Shown one piece after another: positions 13,571 to 21,082 of a DNA stretch of 30,952 nt. The stretch covers positions 1 through 30,952 of the forward strand of contig JAUYPN010000055.1 of NCBI GenBank assembly GCA_030695725.1, in the 5' to 3' direction. How positions within the stretch are numbered: the first letter of the stretch is position 1; every line of letters begins with the position of its first letter. The DNA is from Candidatus Omnitrophota bacterium (lineage in GTDB: Bacteria; Omnitrophota; Gorgyraeia; 2-01-FULL-45-10). The translations under genes and the position numbers were made by a program. The notes beneath the pieces were generated by a model. The model searched no databases and was not told the origin of the DNA. It saw only the letters and a list, made by a program, of their open reading frames with translations.

Positions 13571-14110
13571 ATGATAGAGATACATCTGATACTTTTGTTT
13601 ATGATAGCCGCGGCGATAATAGCTGTCGAGGTGAAGGACCTTCTTTCAAGCGTTGTCGCTATCGGCGCAGTCGGCATCGGTCTTTGCATGGCGTTCCTTA
13701 TATTGAAAGCGCCGGACCTGGCGATAATGCAGCTCGTCGTCGAGATATTGAGTCTCATAATTCTCATACGCGCGACCATCAGAAAAGATCTGCCGTTCAG
13801 CGCATCAGGCCGGTGGCTTTTCAATACATTATCCACGGTCGGTTTTATCGCGGTATTCTTAACGATTGCGTATATAGCGTTAAAAAATCTGCCCGCGTTC
13901 GGTTCAGGTCCGATGAAGGTTTCCGGATTTTATATAGATAACGCCATAGCGAAGGCAGGGTCCGAGAATGCGGTGGCGGCGATAATAGTAAATTTTCGCG
14001 CATACGATACTCTGGGCGAAGCGGCCATACTCTTCGCGGCTTTTATAGGCGTATTGACGATCGCCCGTAAGATAGGCAAGTACAAGGAAAGAACGGATGA
14101 ACGCGGTTAA
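13571..14110 (+). CDS. Fused MbhD-MbhE (MrpA C-terminal) subunit
   Basis: This 179-residue membrane protein contains the DUF4040/MbhD region (residues 1-75, three helices, ending LSLIILIRA). It is followed by an MbhE-like region with NAIAKAGSENAVAAIIVNFRAYDTLGEAAILF near the end, the conserved piece of the MrpA C-terminus and MbhE. In Pyrococcus Mbh these are two genes; here they are one. It overlaps the MrpB gene by 14 nt. It would join the antiporter-like subunits to the hydrogenase arm. Confidence 0.88.
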   Translation: MIEIHLILLFMIAAAIIAVEVKDLLSSVVAIGAVGIGLCMAFLILKAPDLAIMQLVVEILSLIILIRATIRKDLPFSASGRWLFNTLSTVGFIAVFLTIAYIALKNLPAFGSGPMKVSGFYIDNAIAKAGSENAVAAIIVNFRAYDTLGEAAILFAAFIGVLTIARKIGKYKERTDERG

Positions 14111-14498
14111 AGAGAAGACCGGAATGACGCTTATAGTAAAGACGGTTACGCGGATAACTTTCGGCTTTATCCTGTTATACGGGATCTACATAGCGTTAAA
14201 CGGCGATACGGCTTCGGGCGGCGGATTTGTCGGCGGCGTGATAATAGCGCTCTCACTTGTCCATATAATGCTTGCCTTTGGCAAGGAAGACGCTCTTAAA
14301 AGACTGCATTCATATTCGATGCGTTTTGCCGTAAGTATCGCGTCGCTGGCCTTTCTTTATATGGTTATGAAAGGGCCGCGCGGAAGTTGTTCTCATATTG
14401 CGATGTCGTTTACGGAAATGATCATTGTGGGCGCCGGATTATTCGCGATATTTGTGGCGTTGACGCTGTTACAAAAAAAAGATAAGGATTCTGAATAG
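14097..14498 (+). CDS. MrpB/MnhB-like subunit (MbhF)
   Basis: This 133-residue protein has four hydrophobic segments. The family signature NGDTASGGGFVGGVIIA lies in the N-terminal third, typical of Na+/H+ antiporter subunit B (MnhB) and MbhF. It forms part of the Mrp-like module. It overlaps the MbhD-E fusion, and the MrpC gene follows 9 bp later. Confidence 0.93.
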   Translation: MNAVKEKTGMTLIVKTVTRITFGFILLYGIYIALNGDTASGGGFVGGVIIALSLVHIMLAFGKEDALKRLHSYSMRFAVSIASLAFLYMVMKGPRGSCSHIAMSFTEMIIVGAGLFAIFVALTLLQKKDKDSE

Positions 14499-14507
14499 GA
14501 AATTCAT

Positions 14508-14849
14508 ATGATAACCGTGTATATATTATGTCTGACGCTATTTTCGGTAGGGCTTTATTGCGTCCTTCGGAAGAGGAACCTCATAAAGATAATAATAGGC
14601 ATAGGTATAATGGAGTATGCGGTAAACCTCTTCTTCATATTGATCGGTTACAAGGCACAGGGGCGCTCTCCTATATTCGCTGCCGATCAGGCGGTAAAGA
14701 ATATGGTGGATCCGCTGCCCCAGGCCATTGTCTCCACGGCGATCGTTATAGGGTTGTCGCTTACTCTGCTATTGGTCGCCATAGCGATAAGAATCTATGA
14801 AAAATACGGGACATTCGACATAACTAAGATTAACAGACTTAAAGGATGA
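14508..14849 (+). CDS. MrpC/NuoK-like subunit (MbhG)
   Basis: This 113-residue, three-helix protein is homologous to MnhC and complex I NuoK. Helix 2 carries the conserved acidic residue in IGIGIMEYAVNLFFI, and DPLPQAIVSTAIVIG is the family signature. A ribosome site AGGAAA lies before the ATG. It overlaps the following MrpD-like gene by 4 nt. Confidence 0.94.
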   Translation: MITVYILCLTLFSVGLYCVLRKRNLIKIIIGIGIMEYAVNLFFILIGYKAQGRSPIFAADQAVKNMVDPLPQAIVSTAIVIGLSLTLLLVAIAIRIYEKYGTFDITKINRLKG

Positions 14850-16369
14850 TGGAATTAAAGATGAACCTTTTGCCATTTTTTGTGACAGTTCCGCTTGCCG
14901 CCGCGTTCTTTATCCCTATTATAGGTAAGAGGATGAAGGTCGTGCCCAAAGCGATATCGATCGTGTCGACCCTATTCCTGTCCATGCTCGGCGGCTACAC
15001 GGCATATTTGGCGACCGCCGAGAAAATACTGATATACAATGTCGGCGGGTGGCCTGCTCCGGTGGGGATATCGATGGTCGTAGACGGGTTTTCAGCGTTC
15101 ATTCTCGTTATAGTGAATACAATAGCAAGTCTCGTAGCGGTGTATTCCGCCGGATATATCGGAAAATATACGGATACGTGGAAGTTCTTCACGCTCTTTA
15201 TGCTCATGGTTGCCGGCATGAACGGCGTGCTTATAGCCGGGGACCTCTTCAATCTATACGTCTGTCTTGAGATAGCCGCGATAGCGGCGTACTCGCTGGT
15301 CGCTTTCGGCGTGAAAGCCGAAGAGCTCGAAGCGGCTTTCAAATACGCGGTGATGGGCGCCGTGGGCTCAAGCTTTATGCTGTTGGGACTGGCGCTTCTC
15401 TACGGCTATACATCGACATTGAATATGGCCCAGATGGCTTCCGTGATAGCGGCTAAAGGTACATCGAAGATCATACCTATGGTGAGCGCGCTCTTTCTTA
15501 TGGGATTTGGGCTTAAGGCGGCGCTCGTTCCGTTCCACGCGTGGCTTCCCGACGCTCACTCATCAGCGCCCGCGCCGATCTCCGCCATGCTATCGGGATT
15601 ATTGATCAAAGTTCTCGGGATATACGTCCTTTCACGCGTCTTTTTTAACGTATTCGGTATGAACGCTCAATTATCGGCGATACTTATAACGCTTGCCGTG
15701 GTATCGATGGTCATGGCGAGTATTCTGGCGTTCGGTCAATATGACATAAAGAGGCTATTAGCTTATTCGAGCATAAGCCAGATGGGATACATAGCGTTAG
15801 GATTAGGCGTGTGCACGCCATTGTCGATAATGGGTGCCATCTTCCATCTCTTCAACCACAGTATCTTCAAAACATTATTATTTTTGAACGCGGGCGCGGT
15901 GGAAGACATTGCCGGCACAAGGGACCTAATGCGAATGCCCGGAATACTGGCAAGATCTCCCGTTACGGGCTGCACAAATCTTATAGGGTCAATGTCCATA
16001 TGCGGCATACCTCCTTTGGGCGGATTCTGGAGCAAGCTTATCATAATATTCGCCTGCATTCAGGCCGATAGGCCGGTCCTCTCTTTTATCGCGATAGCGG
16101 TGAGCATTATGACGTTGGGTTATTATTTCAAGGCGGTGACGCCGATACTCTTCGGATCAAAAGAACCGCGCTTAATAAGTGACAGCGGCGCGGTCAGGAG
16201 GCTCCCGGCTTTAATGGCCATACCCATGATAATACTCGCGATCCTTTCAATATTTACAGTATTGGTACTCTTACCGAATATGGGCAGGATATTTTTAGAC
16301 AACGCGGCCGCCGTTCTCATTAAGGGAAAAGAATACGCGGCTTTAGCGGCGTCGGGAGCCATGAGATGA
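14846..16369 (+). CDS. MrpD-like antiporter subunit (MbhH)
   Basis: This 507-residue ion-pumping subunit has about 14 helices. The key helix-5 Glu is present in FNLYVCLEIAAIAAYSLVAF, and the Lys of FGLKAALVPFHAWLPDAHSS is intact, so this copy has the full set expected for ion translocation. A further Lys lies in GGFWSKLIII. It is the second antiporter-like subunit of the operon. The start at 14846 overlaps the previous stop; ATG 14849 and ATG 14861 are alternatives. Confidence 0.94.
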   Translation: MMELKMNLLPFFVTVPLAAAFFIPIIGKRMKVVPKAISIVSTLFLSMLGGYTAYLATAEKILIYNVGGWPAPVGISMVVDGFSAFILVIVNTIASLVAVYSAGYIGKYTDTWKFFTLFMLMVAGMNGVLIAGDLFNLYVCLEIAAIAAYSLVAFGVKAEELEAAFKYAVMGAVGSSFMLLGLALLYGYTSTLNMAQMASVIAAKGTSKIIPMVSALFLMGFGLKAALVPFHAWLPDAHSSAPAPISAMLSGLLIKVLGIYVLSRVFFNVFGMNAQLSAILITLAVVSMVMASILAFGQYDIKRLLAYSSISQMGYIALGLGVCTPLSIMGAIFHLFNHSIFKTLLFLNAGAVEDIAGTRDLMRMPGILARSPVTGCTNLIGSMSICGIPPLGGFWSKLIIIFACIQADRPVLSFIAIAVSIMTLGYYFKAVTPILFGSKEPRLISDSGAVRRLPALMAIPMIILAILSIFTVLVLLPNMGRIFLDNAAAVLIKGKEYAALAASGAMR

Positions 16370-16887
16370 TATCGAGCGTTATCTATTTTGTACTCTGGTT
16401 TTTGATCTGGAGCGCTCTCCGCCGGCCGCGCGATGCCCAGGATTTGGTCTTAGGTATTCTGGTCTCTCTTTTCATTACCTTTATGACCAAGGATCTTGCC
16501 GCGCAAACCGGTGAAAAAAAGGATTTAAAAAGATACTCACCGCTTGCAATGCTCAAAAGGGCCGCATGGTTTTTATATTATATATTCGTGTTTCTGTGGG
16601 AATGCCTTAAGGCGAACGTAGATGTCGCCTACAGGGTGCTGCATCCCGATATGCCGATAAGGCCCGGCACAGTAAAAGTAAAGGTCGGTTTGAGATCGGA
16701 TATAGGGCTGACATTTTTGGCGAACTCAATAACGCTCACTCCGGGTACGACGAGCGTTGACATAGATAAAGAGAAGGGCTATCTGTACGTCCACTGGATA
16801 TACGTAAGAGGCGACTATGCCTCGGGCATTGTGAAGCTGCCGGTCGTGGAGAAATTCGAAAGCATACTCAAAAGGATATTTGAATAG
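16366..16887 (+). CDS. MrpE/MnhE-like subunit (MbhA)
   Basis: This 173-residue subunit has two or three N-terminal helices and a soluble C-terminal part, as in MnhE. The motif GLRSDIGLTFLANSITLTPGT is the typical MnhE segment, followed by LYVHWI. It overlaps the MrpD gene by 4 nt and directly abuts the MrpF gene. Confidence 0.93.
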   Translation: MISSVIYFVLWFLIWSALRRPRDAQDLVLGILVSLFITFMTKDLAAQTGEKKDLKRYSPLAMLKRAAWFLYYIFVFLWECLKANVDVAYRVLHPDMPIRPGTVKVKVGLRSDIGLTFLANSITLTPGTTSVDIDKEKGYLYVHWIYVRGDYASGIVKLPVVEKFESILKRIFE

Positions 16888-17250
16888 ATGTCAAAAAGAA
16901 CCGTTTACTTCGTTAATGTTTTTGTGCTGCTGGCCCTGGCAGGGTTCATATTATTCTGCCCTGTGCCTTCTTCTTTAAGATGGCAGTCGAATTTTCTCGC
17001 GCGGTCTTTTCTATTTCTTCTTATGTGCGCGTTCCTTTGTCTCTACCGTATACTGAGGGGGCCGACCGCGCCCGACAGGGCCGTCGCAATAGATATGCTC
17101 GGGATATTGATCGTAGGGTTTTGCGCTATCTTAAGCCTTCCCACCGGAAGAGATTGGTATATAGATATAGGTATAGCGTGGGCGTTACAGAGCTTCATAG
17201 GGATAATGGCGCTGTCAAAGTACCTGGAAGGAAAAGATTTCGATGAATGA
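16888..17250 (+). CDS. MrpF/MnhF-like subunit (MbhB)
   Basis: This 120-residue membrane protein carries the MnhF signature YRILRGPTAPDRAVAIDML. An extra N-terminal hydrophobic helix (residues about 8-25) makes it longer than the usual 85-95 residues. It starts right after the MrpE stop and overlaps the MrpG gene by 8 nt. Confidence 0.92.
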   Translation: MSKRTVYFVNVFVLLALAGFILFCPVPSSLRWQSNFLARSFLFLLMCAFLCLYRILRGPTAPDRAVAIDMLGILIVGFCAILSLPTGRDWYIDIGIAWALQSFIGIMALSKYLEGKDFDE

Positions 17251-17581
17251 GCGCGTCGGTGAGATTTTGATAGTCATAGGGCTGGCATTCGATTTCTTCG
17301 GCTGCGTGGGCCTTATAAGATTTCCGGATGTTTACGGCCGGCTTCAGGCTTCGGCGAAATGCATTACGCTGGGGACCTGCGGCATACTTTTTGGTCTGTT
17401 CTTATTTAAAGGATCTTCCCCGACCGGAATAAAAGCGCTTTTATGCCTCTTATTCATAATATTGACGGCGCCGGTCTCCGCGCACACTTTAGCGAGGAGC
17501 GCGTATCTTTCAGGCGTGAAACCCTGGGATGGGAGCGTTGTCGACGCTTATGGAAAAGACAAAGAAAAAGAAGTAATATGA
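17243..17581 (+). CDS. MrpG/MnhG-like subunit (MbhC)
   Basis: This 112-residue protein has three helices and the MnhG signatures IRFPDVYGRLQASAK and LTAPVSAHTLARSAYLSG. It completes the Mrp-like set B, C, D, E, F, G plus the MrpA-end fusion. Its stop overlaps the ATG of the next gene (ATGA). Confidence 0.93.
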   Translation: MNERVGEILIVIGLAFDFFGCVGLIRFPDVYGRLQASAKCITLGTCGILFGLFLFKGSSPTGIKALLCLLFIILTAPVSAHTLARSAYLSGVKPWDGSVVDAYGKDKEKEVI

Positions 17582-18201
17582 GATATCCTAAGATGCGAGA
17601 GCTGATAGAGGCTGTAAAATCGTTATTGAGCAGGCCCTACACGTCGAATTTTCCGCGCAGGCCTTTGGAGCCGGCCAAGAGGTTCAGGGGCAAGCCGGAA
17701 TATTCCGACGTCGGCTGCATAGGCTGTAAGGCGTGCGCCGAGGTCTGCATAGGCAGGGCCATAGAAGCCCGCGATGTGACCGCCAAAGATAAAGCGACGC
17801 GTAAGATGATACTGCATCTGGATGAGTGCCATTACTGCGGCCAGTGCAGCGCGCTTTGCACCACGAGGGACGATGATCCGCCCGGCATCAGACATACCAC
17901 AGATTTCGACCTGTCCTCCTTTGATAGAAGAGATATGGTCTCGACCACGGATGAGAAAGAGCTCGCCCTGTGCGAGTCTTGCGGTGAAGTCATCACTACC
18001 AGAGCCCATCTGAACTGGCTCGCTAAAAAATTGGGCCCGCTGGCGTTCTCGAACCCCACGCTATTTGTGGCATCCTTAAAAAATATGGGCTTTTCGGATG
18101 ATGTCCTGCAGAACGTCAAAGAAGGGATTCTCCAAAGATCGGACAGGATAAAAGTGCTCTGTTCCAAATGCAGGAGAAGCGCCACAATTGAAAAGTTCTG
18201 A
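17578..18201 (+). CDS. NuoI/HycF-like ferredoxin subunit (MbhN)
   Basis: This 207-residue iron-sulfur subunit passes electrons to the small subunit. Two [4Fe-4S] motifs, CIGCKACAEVC and CHYCGQCSALC, are followed by a C-terminal domain with two more cysteine pairs, CESC and CSKC. That is the metal-binding tail typical of HycF/HyfH rather than of NuoI. I chose the ATG at 17578, which overlaps the MrpG stop; a longer open frame from 17443 would add 45 Arg-rich residues read out of frame through the MrpG gene. It overlaps the protease gene by 14 nt. Confidence 0.92.
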   Translation: MRYPKMRELIEAVKSLLSRPYTSNFPRRPLEPAKRFRGKPEYSDVGCIGCKACAEVCIGRAIEARDVTAKDKATRKMILHLDECHYCGQCSALCTTRDDDPPGIRHTTDFDLSSFDRRDMVSTTDEKELALCESCGEVITTRAHLNWLAKKLGPLAFSNPTLFVASLKNMGFSDDVLQNVKEGILQRSDRIKVLCSKCRRSATIEKF

Positions 18202-18655
18202 CATAAAAGAGCGCCTTAAAGGCGTCGTCACCATAATAGGCATAGGCAATATCATGCGCGGCGATGACGGATTCGGCCCGAAACTGATAGAAAGCCTTAA
18301 GAAGAAGAATACAAAAGCCAATCTATTCGACTGCGGCACCGTCCCGGAAAATTACATATTTCCCATCCTCAACACCTCATGCGACACGGTGATACTCGTC
18401 GACGCCGCCGATCTTAAGTCGGAGCCGGGGAGCATGAAGATCCTAATGTTGGGCGAACTCTCCGGCGCGGGCCTTTCGACGCACAACGCTTCCATAAGGC
18501 TCTTTACGGACCTTCTCATGACGGGTAAAGATGACCTGAATATATTCGCGGTGACTATACAGCCCGAGAGCATAGAGTTCGGAGAGGCCTTAAGCCCGGA
18601 GGCTAAAGAAGGCGTGGATAAATTAACCGATATGTTCGTAGAGGCCCTCGCCTGA
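18188..18655 (+). CDS. Hydrogenase maturation endopeptidase (HycI family)
   Basis: This 155-residue protease removes the C-terminal tail of the large subunit after nickel insertion. The family start GIGNIMRGDDGFGPKLIE includes the nickel-sensing Asp of GDDG. VDAADL and the THNASI segment supply the other metal contacts. It is the last gene of the hydrogenase operon, fitting with the 39-residue tail on the large subunit. pabB starts 13 bp after its stop. Confidence 0.93.
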   Translation: MKSSDIKERLKGVVTIIGIGNIMRGDDGFGPKLIESLKKKNTKANLFDCGTVPENYIFPILNTSCDTVILVDAADLKSEPGSMKILMLGELSGAGLSTHNASIRLFTDLLMTGKDDLNIFAVTIQPESIEFGEALSPEAKEGVDKLTDMFVEALA

Positions 18656-18668
18656 AGATACGTATTAT

Positions 18669-20099
18669 ATGAATACTCCTTTTATAGAAGAGATAGAGAG
18701 CGATATCCCGCCGCACCTATTATTCAAAGAGCTTCAAAATCATCCCTACAGTTTTTTTCTTGATAGCGTGATGGGCCGCGAGAAGCTGGGCAGGTTCTCG
18801 TTCTTAGGATGCGAGCCGTTCCTTGTTTTTAAGAGCAAAAGAGATTCCGTTTCTTTGGAATGGAACTATGGCAGGAAAGAATCGCTGAAATCGGACCCGT
18901 TTCTTATCCTGAAAGAGCTCTTCCGGCGATTTACAGTTTCCTGTGCCCCGCGGCCTCAGGAATATGGTATTCCTTTCATGGCCGGAGGGGTCGGGTATTT
19001 CGGTTACGACATGAAGTGTTTTATCGAGAAACTCCCGGATATTTCAAAGGACGACCTCTCGTTACCGGACTGTGTGGTCGGTTTTTACGACACTGTCTTG
19101 GTCTTCGACCACCTGAAAGACAAAGCCTACTTGACGGGCGTTGGATTTGAAGGCATCAGTACAGATGCTAAGAGCAAGCTTAAAGCGGCTCTCTCGTCGA
19201 AGAATAAAAAAATAGTACATGTCCCTGCTGCTTTTGCCGAAGGAGGATTAAGGTCAAACTTCACCAAAGCCGGTTATATGAAGATCGTGGAGGAGGCCAA
19301 AGAATATATCAAAAAAGGCGACATATATCAGGTGAACTTATCCCAGAGGTTTGAGGCTGATCTTAAGGACGAGCCGTACGGGCTTTACCTGAAGCTCAGG
19401 AGCGCGAGTCCTGCGCCGTTTGCTTCGTACCTGAATTTTAAAGACGTGATAATCATAAGCTCGTCGCCGGAAAGATTCCTGATGAAGAGAGGCGCCTGCA
19501 TCGAGACGAGGCCGATAAAAGGGACTTCGCCGCGCTCGAGCGATCCTTTGACCGACGAATTTAACGAGATATCGCTTAAGGAGAGCTATAAAGACAGGGC
19601 GGAGCATATAATGATAGTGGACCTCGAGAGAAATGATCTGGGGCGTATATGCGAATATGGCACGGTGAAGCCGACGAAATTTATTACATTGGAGAGATAC
19701 TCTACGGTCTTCCATCTGGTCTCGACCGTTTCCGGCAGGCTAAAAAAAGGTGTCGACCCGGTCGATTGTCTGACAGCGGCGTTTCCGGGAGGCTCGATAA
19801 CGGGCGCGCCTAAGGTGCGCTCTATGGAGATAATAGAGGAGCTGGAGCCGGTAAAGAGATCGTTGTATACGGGAGCGATAGGCTACATATCATTTGACGG
19901 GAATATGGATACCTCCATCGTTATAAGGACAATAGTTGTAAAAGACAAAAAGCTGTATTTTCAGGTTGGAGGAGGCATAGTCTTTGACTCGGATCCTGAA
20001 AAAGAGTATTATGAAACTTTAGACAAGGCCAGAGGAATAATGGGCGCGCTGGGCATCGAAAAGGGGTCTGACCCAACGCGTATATTGCTGCGTGAATGA
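18669..20099 (+). CDS. pabB: Aminodeoxychorismate synthase component I (PabB)
   Basis: PabB converts chorismate plus ammonia to 4-amino-4-deoxychorismate for folate. The 476-residue chorismate-binding enzyme shows YIKKGDIYQVNLSQRF, PIKGTSPR, DLERNDLGRICEYG, FHLVSTVSG and FPGGSITGAPKVRSMEIIEE. PIKGT, with Lys, is typical of PabB rather than TrpE, and pabC follows. No pabA glutaminase is in the window. The last dozen codons and the stop come from a small inverted repeat (20059-20117). It lies 13 bp after the hydrogenase protease gene, without a visible promoter, so it may be read from the hydrogenase operon. Confidence 0.9.
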   Translation: MNTPFIEEIESDIPPHLLFKELQNHPYSFFLDSVMGREKLGRFSFLGCEPFLVFKSKRDSVSLEWNYGRKESLKSDPFLILKELFRRFTVSCAPRPQEYGIPFMAGGVGYFGYDMKCFIEKLPDISKDDLSLPDCVVGFYDTVLVFDHLKDKAYLTGVGFEGISTDAKSKLKAALSSKNKKIVHVPAAFAEGGLRSNFTKAGYMKIVEEAKEYIKKGDIYQVNLSQRFEADLKDEPYGLYLKLRSASPAPFASYLNFKDVIIISSSPERFLMKRGACIETRPIKGTSPRSSDPLTDEFNEISLKESYKDRAEHIMIVDLERNDLGRICEYGTVKPTKFITLERYSTVFHLVSTVSGRLKKGVDPVDCLTAAFPGGSITGAPKVRSMEIIEELEPVKRSLYTGAIGYISFDGNMDTSIVIRTIVVKDKKLYFQVGGGIVFDSDPEKEYYETLDKARGIMGALGIEKGSDPTRILLRE

Positions 20100-20117
20100 G
20101 CCTGACCCCTTTTAGCT
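20059..20117. repeat. Inverted repeat forming the pabB 3' end
   Basis: AAAAGGGGTC (20059-20068) faces GACCCCTTTT (20104-20113), and the right side matches 341-358 over 18 bp in inverse orientation. The left arm and loop are translated as the last residues of PabB. The hairpin ending in TTTT might also act as a weak terminator, but pabC starts at 20122. Confidence 0.8.
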
Positions 20118-20121
20118 GCTT

Positions 20122-20982
20122 ATGGAAAAAATCTATATTAACGGAAAATTAGCGGGTGCAGACAAGGCAAAGATCTCGATCTTCGACAGGTCGTTTCTTT
20201 ACGGCGATGCCGCGTTTGAAACGATGAGAGGCTATGCCGGAGTAGTCTTCAGGTTGGATGAACACCTGGCGCGGCTTATTGACTCTCTAAAGATTCTCAA
20301 AGTAAAACATGCTTATACGAAGTATTATTTAAAGAAGGCGGTTTATAAAGTCTTGAATACGAATAAACTGAAAAGCGCGTATTTGCGCCTTGTAGTAACG
20401 AGAGGAGAGGGGCGATTCGGCATAGGTTACAAAGATACTTTTAAGCCCAATCTTATAATAGTGGCAAGGAATTTCGAAGGATATCCCGGATGGATGTCCT
20501 CGAAGGGTATAAATGCCAAAATTATCGGCATAACGAACGAATATTCTATTTTATCAAAGATGAAGACGGCGAATTATCTTAATTACATCCTTGCGCGGTT
20601 CGATGCTCAGAGTGCCGGCTCCGATGAAGCGATACTCACGAATACAAAAGGCTATATCACGGAAGGCGCCACGAGCAATATATTCATAGTCAAAAATAAC
20701 GCCTTGATAACGCCGTCGTTGAAGAGCGGGATACTGCCCGGGATCACGCGCGGCGTCATTATAGAGATAGCGAAGAGGCTTAAGATGGTCGTAAAAGAGA
20801 AGCTCGTAACCAGACACGAGCTGCATAACGCAGATGAACTGTTCCTTACCAACTCCCTCGCCGAAGTTCTGCCCGCAGTGAAGGTCGATTCGAAGCGCAT
20901 CGGCACAGGCACGGTCGGCCCAATCACAAAGCTCCTGCGCACCTCATACCAGAAAGAAGTCATCAGAGAAGTGTTGAAGTAA
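20122..20982 (+). CDS. pabC: Class IV aminotransferase, probable aminodeoxychorismate lyase (PabC)
   Basis: This 286-residue PLP enzyme of fold type IV shows IFDRSFLYGDAAFETMR at the N-terminus. The PLP lysine lies in LSKMKTANYLNYI, and EGATSNIF and GILPGITRGVIIEIA near the C-terminus bind phosphate. The family includes branched-chain and D-amino acid aminotransferases. The position right after pabB makes aminodeoxychorismate lyase, giving 4-aminobenzoate, the best call. The gene ends before a short T-rich stretch and the biotin promoter. Confidence 0.8.
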   Translation: MEKIYINGKLAGADKAKISIFDRSFLYGDAAFETMRGYAGVVFRLDEHLARLIDSLKILKVKHAYTKYYLKKAVYKVLNTNKLKSAYLRLVVTRGEGRFGIGYKDTFKPNLIIVARNFEGYPGWMSSKGINAKIIGITNEYSILSKMKTANYLNYILARFDAQSAGSDEAILTNTKGYITEGATSNIFIVKNNALITPSLKSGILPGITRGVIIEIAKRLKMVVKEKLVTRHELHNADELFLTNSLAEVLPAVKVDSKRIGTGTVGPITKLLRTSYQKEVIREVLK

Positions 20983-20998
20983 AATTTTTTTCTTCTAA

Positions 20999-21031
20999 TC
21001 GTAAACCTATGATTATGTTATGGGTTGACGT
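20999..21031 (+). promoter_or_regulatory. BirA-type biotin operator over the bio promoter
   Basis: TCGTAAACC (20999-21007), a 15-bp spacer and GGTTGACGT (21023-21031) closely match the BirA operator TTGTAAACC-N14-16-GGTTTACAA; the arms CGTAAACC/GGTTGACG pair at 7 of 8 positions. The right arm overlaps the -35 box of the bioB promoter, so a biotinyl-AMP-bound BirA dimer there would block transcription. It matches a known type of site placed before a biotin operon. No birA gene is in the window. Confidence 0.75.
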
Positions 21032-21053
21032 TAGTAGCTATCTTAGGTATACT
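21025..21053 (+). promoter_or_regulatory. Sigma70-type promoter of the biotin operon
   Basis: TTGACG (21025-21030) and TATACT (21048-21053) are spaced by exactly 17 bp. The predicted start near 21060 leaves a leader of about 23 nt containing AGGAGG (21071-21076), which directs translation to the ATG at 21083. Confidence 0.8.
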
Positions 21054-21082
21054 ATTGAAAAATACAGCTTAGGAGGATGATC

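Noticed and set aside
17443..17577. N-terminal extension of the NuoI/HycF-like ferredoxin
   Set aside because: It would be read out of frame through the MrpG gene and is Arg-rich with no family match; ATG 17578 overlaps the MrpG stop, as at other junctions in the operon.
20983..21000. Rho-independent terminator after pabC
   Set aside because: There is a T run but no GC-rich stem before it.
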